Assembly (NCBI GenBank): GCA_002354635.1
Contig: DELZ01000003.1
Span: forward strand, 186,001-250,000
DNA length: 64,000 bases
Source of the DNA: Sphingomonadales bacterium UBA2683
Lineage (GTDB): Bacteria; Pseudomonadota; Alphaproteobacteria; Sphingomonadales; Sphingomonadaceae
Direction: 5' to 3'
The notes beneath the pieces were generated by a model. It did not search any database and had not been told where the DNA came from. It worked only from the letters and a program-made list of their open reading frames with translations. The position numbers and the translations under genes are program-made. Positions 60,311 to 64,000 of the stretch are shown here, piece after piece (the stretch's first letter is position 1; each line of letters begins with the position of its first letter).

Positions 60311-61012
60311 TCAGGCCGCAGCGAGCGTGCCGAGCAGGACCGCCAATATCACCCCGATCGCGGTCGCGATTCCGGCCATATGATGGTCTTCCCGATAGGC
60401 CTTGGGAAACACCTCGGTCGCCAGCGAAGCGACCACGGCACCGGCAGCGAAACAGCGGGTTGCAGCCAGCACATGCGGCGACACGCCCTCCAGCGCGATA
60501 TTCCCGACGATCGCCGCAACCGACAGGATCAGTGCGGTCATCGCCCACAGCCCCAGCACCCTTGTCCTGGAGCGGCCGTCATCGATCATCTGCTTGGCCC
60601 CGCCGGCGGCCTCGGGTAGGTTGGACAGCAGGATCGATCCGGCCAGCGCCGCCACTTCGATCGGCGCCACACCGATCAGGGCGACCCCGAGCGCCAGATT
60701 TTCCGGCACTCCGTCGAGCGTGATCGCGGCCAGCAGGCCGCCGCCATCCGCACCTCATTTTTCGTCAATCCAATAGTCGATCCCGGTAAACACTGCCGCC
60801 CCGGCCGCGACCGCACCCAGCCCGACCCAGAGATTGCTTTGTTCCACGGCTGGCTGGATCATCTCGCTGACCAAAGAGACAATCAGCGCCCCTCCGGCCA
60901 GCGCAATGACAAAGCCTTCGGTCTGCCGTGATAATCTGCCGTAAATACCCCACAGCGCGCCCGCTATAAGCGCCGCCGAGACCACCGCGACTACAAGAAA
61001 GGTCATCAACAT
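60311..61012 (-). pseudogene. ZIP-family metal transporter with an in-frame stop
   Basis: The reading frame from ATG 61012 encodes membrane segments of a ZIP-like metal transporter (MLMTFLVVAVVSAALIAG...) and ends at TGA 60755-60757 after YWIDEK. The very same frame continues without another stop for about 148 residues with the rest of the family fold (GADGGGLLAAITLDGVPENLALG, then SILLSNLPEAAGGAKQ with its metal-site residues). A single base change from TGG would restore a 233-residue protein. Sequencing error, a true nonsense mutation or a split gene are all possible. Confidence 0.78.
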
Positions 61013-61036
61013 GGATTGATAACGCCCCTCCGTAAA

Positions 61037-62602
61037 CTAGGTTGCCTCGACCATGTCCCGCAGCTCCGTCTTCAATATCTTGCCGATATGGCTGCGCGGC
61101 AGTTCGTCGATCAGGCGCAGTTCGGACAGCCGCTGGGTCTTGCCCAGATTGGCATTGGTCGCCGCCATCAGCGCCTCCGGATCGAGTTCAACCCCGGCCT
61201 CGGCGACGACAAAGCCGACCGGCGTCTCGCCCCATTGCCGCGAGGCCACCCCGATCACCGCCGCATCGGCGACGCCCGGCTGCGCCATCAGCGCCTCTTC
61301 CAGATCGCGCGGATAGATATTGAAGCCGCCGGAGATGATCATGTCCTTGGAGCGACCCATCAGCGTAATGAATCCATCTTCGTCGACCTTGCCGATATCG
61401 CCCATCCGCTGCCAGCGCTCGCCATTCTCGTCATACCAGCTGGCTTCTTCTGTCTTCTCGGGCTGGTTCTGATAGCCGGACATCATCGTCTGCGACCGCC
61501 CGACCAGCTCGCCCATTTCCCCGGCGGGCAGCCGGTTGAGCTGCTCGTCGACGGTGATCACCTCGCTGCCGCCCCAGGCGATGCCGACCGTGTGCAGCTT
61601 GTCGGGATGCTCGTGGCACAAGAGCAGGCAGACCACCCCGCCCTCGGTCATCGAATAGATCTCGATCAGCCCGCCCGGCATCCGGTCGAGCACTTCGCGT
61701 TTCAGCTCGGCCGAGAACGGCGCGCTGGTGCAATATTTGTGGGTCAGGCTGCTCAGGTCATAATCGTCGAAGCCCTCGAAATCCATCAGCCGCTGATATT
61801 GTACCGGCACCAGCATCGTGTGGCTGGCGCGATGCTGCTGGGCCAGCTCCAGCCAGCGCCGGCAGTCGAACTTGCCCATCAGCACCACCGTCCCGCCATA
61901 GGCAATGGTCGGGGTGAACAGCGCCAGCGTCGTGTTCGAATAGAGCGGCGTCGACAGCAAGGTCACCTGCCCCGACTGGCCGTAGCCGGTGCCCTCGCCG
62001 ACCGCGGCGTGATACCAGCGCATCTGGCGGCTGTGGACGATGCCCTTGGGCGTACCGGTGGTGCCGCTGGAATAGATGATATTATAGGGGTCCTTGGGAC
62101 CGACACCGGGATCGGCCGGCATCGCGCCCTCGGCCGCCATCCAGTCAGCCATCAGCGGCGCTTCGTCTGCGGCGGCGTCCATCATCACATGTTTCAGCGC
62201 CGGCAATTGCTCGCCGCTGTCCAGCAGTTCGGCCCGCTTGGCGCTGTCGATAAACAGATGCATCGCACCGCTGTCGCGCATCATATTGGCCAGCTGCTTC
62301 GGCGTCGCCGAGGTGGTCAGCGGTGCCGCGCTTCCCCCGGCAACAATCGCGCCGAGATAGGCAAGCGCATAGCGGACGGTGGTGGTCCCGAGAATCGCCA
62401 CCGCCTGCCCCTTCTGCAGACCATCCGCCTGCAGCTGCGCCGCGATCCGGTTGACCAGCGCGGCGGTCCCGGCCCAGCTCAGCTTCTCCGCGCCATCATC
62501 CAGCGCGATCCGGTCGGGCTGGTTGACCGCATGGGCGTTGATAAGGTCAGCGAGATGGCCAAACGGCCGCTCGAGATAACGGGCGGGATCAAGTTTTGTC
62601 AT
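61037..62602 (-). CDS. AMP-dependent acyl-CoA synthetase (ANL superfamily)
   Basis: 521 residues. The adenylation motif is IIYSSGTTGTPKGIVHS, with MTEGG and the hinge MGDIGKVDEDGFITLMGRSKDM, and the C-terminal Lys region SHIGKILKTELR. Activates a carboxylic acid to its CoA thioester via an acyl-adenylate. Length is typical of medium/long-chain or aromatic acid-CoA ligases; the substrate is not evident. The marR gene lies 39 bases upstream on the same strand. Confidence 0.9.
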   Translation of the reverse strand: MTKLDPARYLERPFGHLADLINAHAVNQPDRIALDDGAEKLSWAGTAALVNRIAAQLQADGLQKGQAVAILGTTTVRYALAYLGAIVAGGSAAPLTTSATPKQLANMMRDSGAMHLFIDSAKRAELLDSGEQLPALKHVMMDAAADEAPLMADWMAAEGAMPADPGVGPKDPYNIIYSSGTTGTPKGIVHSRQMRWYHAAVGEGTGYGQSGQVTLLSTPLYSNTTLALFTPTIAYGGTVVLMGKFDCRRWLELAQQHRASHTMLVPVQYQRLMDFEGFDDYDLSSLTHKYCTSAPFSAELKREVLDRMPGGLIEIYSMTEGGVVCLLLCHEHPDKLHTVGIAWGGSEVITVDEQLNRLPAGEMGELVGRSQTMMSGYQNQPEKTEEASWYDENGERWQRMGDIGKVDEDGFITLMGRSKDMIISGGFNIYPRDLEEALMAQPGVADAAVIGVASRQWGETPVGFVVAEAGVELDPEALMAATNANLGKTQRLSELRLIDELPRSHIGKILKTELRDMVEAT

Positions 62603-62641
62603 GAAGATTCTGATTCATTATCTCGCGAGGAAAAGCAACGC

Positions 62642-63088
62642 TCAATCACGCAACCGGTCCAGCTTTGCGCGGATATCCTGCAGCAGCGGCAATAGCTGCG
62701 CGAGGGTTGCCGGGGCCAACACGGCATTGGCTTCCGCCAGCGGCTCCGCCAGTCGCTCAAGGCAAGTTTCGCGCATCCGCCGTCCCGCCGCCGTCACCGA
62801 CACCAGCTTGCCGCGACGGTCCTGCGGGTCGGCCTTGATCGTCACCAGCCCGGCTTTCTCCATCCGCGCCAGCGTGCTGGTCATGGTCGGACGGGTGATC
62901 TGGAAGGCGCTGGCCAGCTTTGCCGGCGATTGCGACTCCAGTTCCAGCCGTACAAAATGATTGAGCACGGTAAATTGCGCAATGGTCACCCCCTTGGGCA
63001 ACACAGCGGCAAAGGCGGCGCTGGTCAGCTGGCTGATGATACCGATTTCATTGAAAACCTGAAAGGCCAGCGGGTCCTTGCTCGTCAT
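62642..63088 (-). CDS. MarR-family transcriptional regulator
   Basis: 148 residues. Winged helix-turn-helix core with SPAKLASAFQITRPTMTSTLARMEKAGLV and the wing DPQDRRGKLVSVTAAG. The start ATG overlaps the stop of the upstream nitroreductase-like gene (ATGA), and the acyl-CoA ligase follows, so it probably regulates this small cluster in response to a small organic ligand. Confidence 0.92.
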   Translation of the reverse strand: MTSKDPLAFQVFNEIGIISQLTSAAFAAVLPKGVTIAQFTVLNHFVRLELESQSPAKLASAFQITRPTMTSTLARMEKAGLVTIKADPQDRRGKLVSVTAAGRRMRETCLERLAEPLAEANAVLAPATLAQLLPLLQDIRAKLDRLRD

Positions 63089-64000
63089 CTCAAATGTGTC
63101 TCCAGCGGCCAGCGCGGGCTGGGTCCGATCATCGGTCCATAGCCGATGCGGGCGAGCATTTGCACCCGCTCGCCTTCCTGTGCGCCCAGAAGATTGTGAA
63201 CCGCGGCATATTGCGGTGACACTTCCTCATATTCCTGCAGGGTCTGACTCATCGGGTGCATGGAGAGGCCAAGTTTGGTCGCATGCAAATTGGCGCGGAC
63301 ATATTGGCGACCGGCTTCGATCTGGTCAGCGCGTGTATTTGCCGGTGTTGTAATCCAGAAAAGCGAAGGAATAGAGCCATAGGTTTCCGCCAGCTGCTCC
63401 CGTCCGATTTGCGACGCCCGGCTGCCGGGATCGGCCAGTTGACCACGATTGATTTGTCCGGCCAGCTTGCCTGCCTCGATCATCGGCCCGCCGAGGTCGA
63501 TCCCGTCGGGATTGGCGTCGATCTCGTCATATCCGATCCGCATCAGTTCGACGCTCTCCATATTGGTGTGGTGCGTCAGCATTTCGGTCTCGATCGCCTT
63601 TAGAATCTCCGCACGCATCCGGCCGATGAATTGCGGATCGGTGGACCATGAACCGCCATCGATCGCGACGGTCTCCAACTGGATATCGCTGATTTTTCTG
63701 GACAGGTCATAGACCTCCTTGTTCGACCGGCGCTGGGTGATGGCGGAGAACAGCAAGTCGGTATCAGGCTTTTCGCTTTTGTTGAATGTCATTCGGGCCA
63801 CCGGACGCTTGTCCAGCCGGGGCTGCGCTTCACCATCCGGGAAGAGCTCGGTGTCCACCGCAAAGCCACGCTCCGCTGCCGCGATGCGGGCAATCTCCAG
63901 AAACGTGCCGAAGCCGATTGTAATCTGGCGGTCAAACGGGTCGGTCGCCGGCAGTCTCTTGTCGAGATCGCAGCTGATTTCAGCCTCCTCGTCGCCAACC
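63085..64000 (-). CDS. Acg-like nitroreductase-family protein (5' end outside window)
   Basis: The frame is open from 63085 to the window's right edge (at least 305 residues visible), beginning inside a stretch that reads LPATDPFDRQITIGFGTFLE. Nitroreductase-fold features include ITQRRSNKEVYDLS (family Arg pair) and IPSLFWITTP. It resembles the longer Acg/twin-arginine-labelled nitroreductases rather than short FMN nitroreductases. Its internal GTG at 63858 is not the start. The stop overlaps the marR start. Confidence 0.8.
   Translation of the reverse strand, partial: VGDEEAEISCDLDKRLPATDPFDRQITIGFGTFLEIARIAAAERGFAVDTELFPDGEAQPRLDKRPVARMTFNKSEKPDTDLLFSAITQRRSNKEVYDLSRKISDIQLETVAIDGGSWSTDPQFIGRMRAEILKAIETEMLTHHTNMESVELMRIGYDEIDANPDGIDLGGPMIEAGKLAGQINRGQLADPGSRASQIGREQLAETYGSIPSLFWITTPANTRADQIEAGRQYVRANLHATKLGLSMHPMSQTLQEYEEVSPQYAAVHNLLGAQEGERVQMLARIGYGPMIGPSPRWPLETHLR

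Noticed and set aside
60755..60757. In-frame TGA read as selenocysteine
   Set aside because: ZIP transporters are not known selenoproteins, no SECIS-like hairpin was apparent just downstream, and a Trp codon change explains it more simply.

Overview
The window reads as chromosome of a sphingomonad (Alphaproteobacteria, Sphingomonadales). Supporting signs are a serine palmitoyltransferase with its own acyl carrier protein and a GNAT-type ceramide synthase, several Rieske oxygenases and a P450, the alphaproteobacterial gene orders obgE-proB and coaD-ppi-queA...tgt, and two dispersed REP-like palindrome families. Genus-level placement is not attempted. Both ends cut genes: a phosphoenolpyruvate carboxylase at the left and an Acg-like nitroreductase at the right. 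No rRNA, tRNA, CRISPR, integrase or transposase was seen.

Layout. 1-2.6 kb: ppc (partial). 2.7-8.2 kb: a plus-strand catabolic-looking run (molybdopterin oxidoreductase, serine hydrolase, Rieske oxygenase, SDR). 8.3-10.5 kb: obgE and proB. 10.5-22.2 kb: an extended sphingolipid locus (ceramide reductase-like epimerase, a Pycsar-effector-like membrane protein, ACP, serine palmitoyltransferase, a coupled crotonase, cupin, nucleotidyltransferase-fold protein, lipid kinase, DUF2141 protein, LptF and LptG, fatty acid desaturase/hydroxylase, ceramide synthase-like GNAT). 22.2-28.3 kb: exonuclease III, ErpA, M23 peptidase, DUF455, Bcp and GlnE. 28.2-38.3 kb: the minus-strand run xseB-ispA-coaD-ppi-queA // tgt, which is interrupted between queA and tgt by a bufferin-like lipoprotein, an aldehyde dehydrogenase, a P450 and a Rieske oxygenase. 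A second, decayed copy of the queA 3' end marks the far side of the P450-Rieske block. 38.4-43.8 kb: membrane proteins, DUF1289, isomerase, purL, then a DUF559 nuclease boxed in by inverted REP pairs. 43.9-50.7 kb: Coq4, nitroreductase, DUF418, a secreted protein, Bfd and bacterioferritin, an Hpt protein, Der. 50.7-57.9 kb: BamB, a TPR protein, PanB, a phosphodiesterase and small enzymes. 58-64 kb: a broken GIY-YIG nuclease between REP pairs of a second family, guaA, a ZIP transporter with an in-frame stop, an acyl-CoA ligase, MarR and the partial nitroreductase.

Most worth following up: (i) two unrelated small nucleases (DUF559 and GIY-YIG), each flanked by inverted pairs of its own REP-like family, with the DUF559 gene taking its ribosome binding site and its stop codon from the repeats; (ii) the sphingolipid locus, which couples ceramide synthesis to LptFG and to a cyclase-less Pycsar-effector-like protein; (iii) the queA-3' duplication bounding a P450-Rieske cassette that has an upstream FNR-type box; (iv) an orphan lipoprotein form of a bufferin (DUF2282) precursor. 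All assignments come from reading the sequence and translated proteins; no database search was run.
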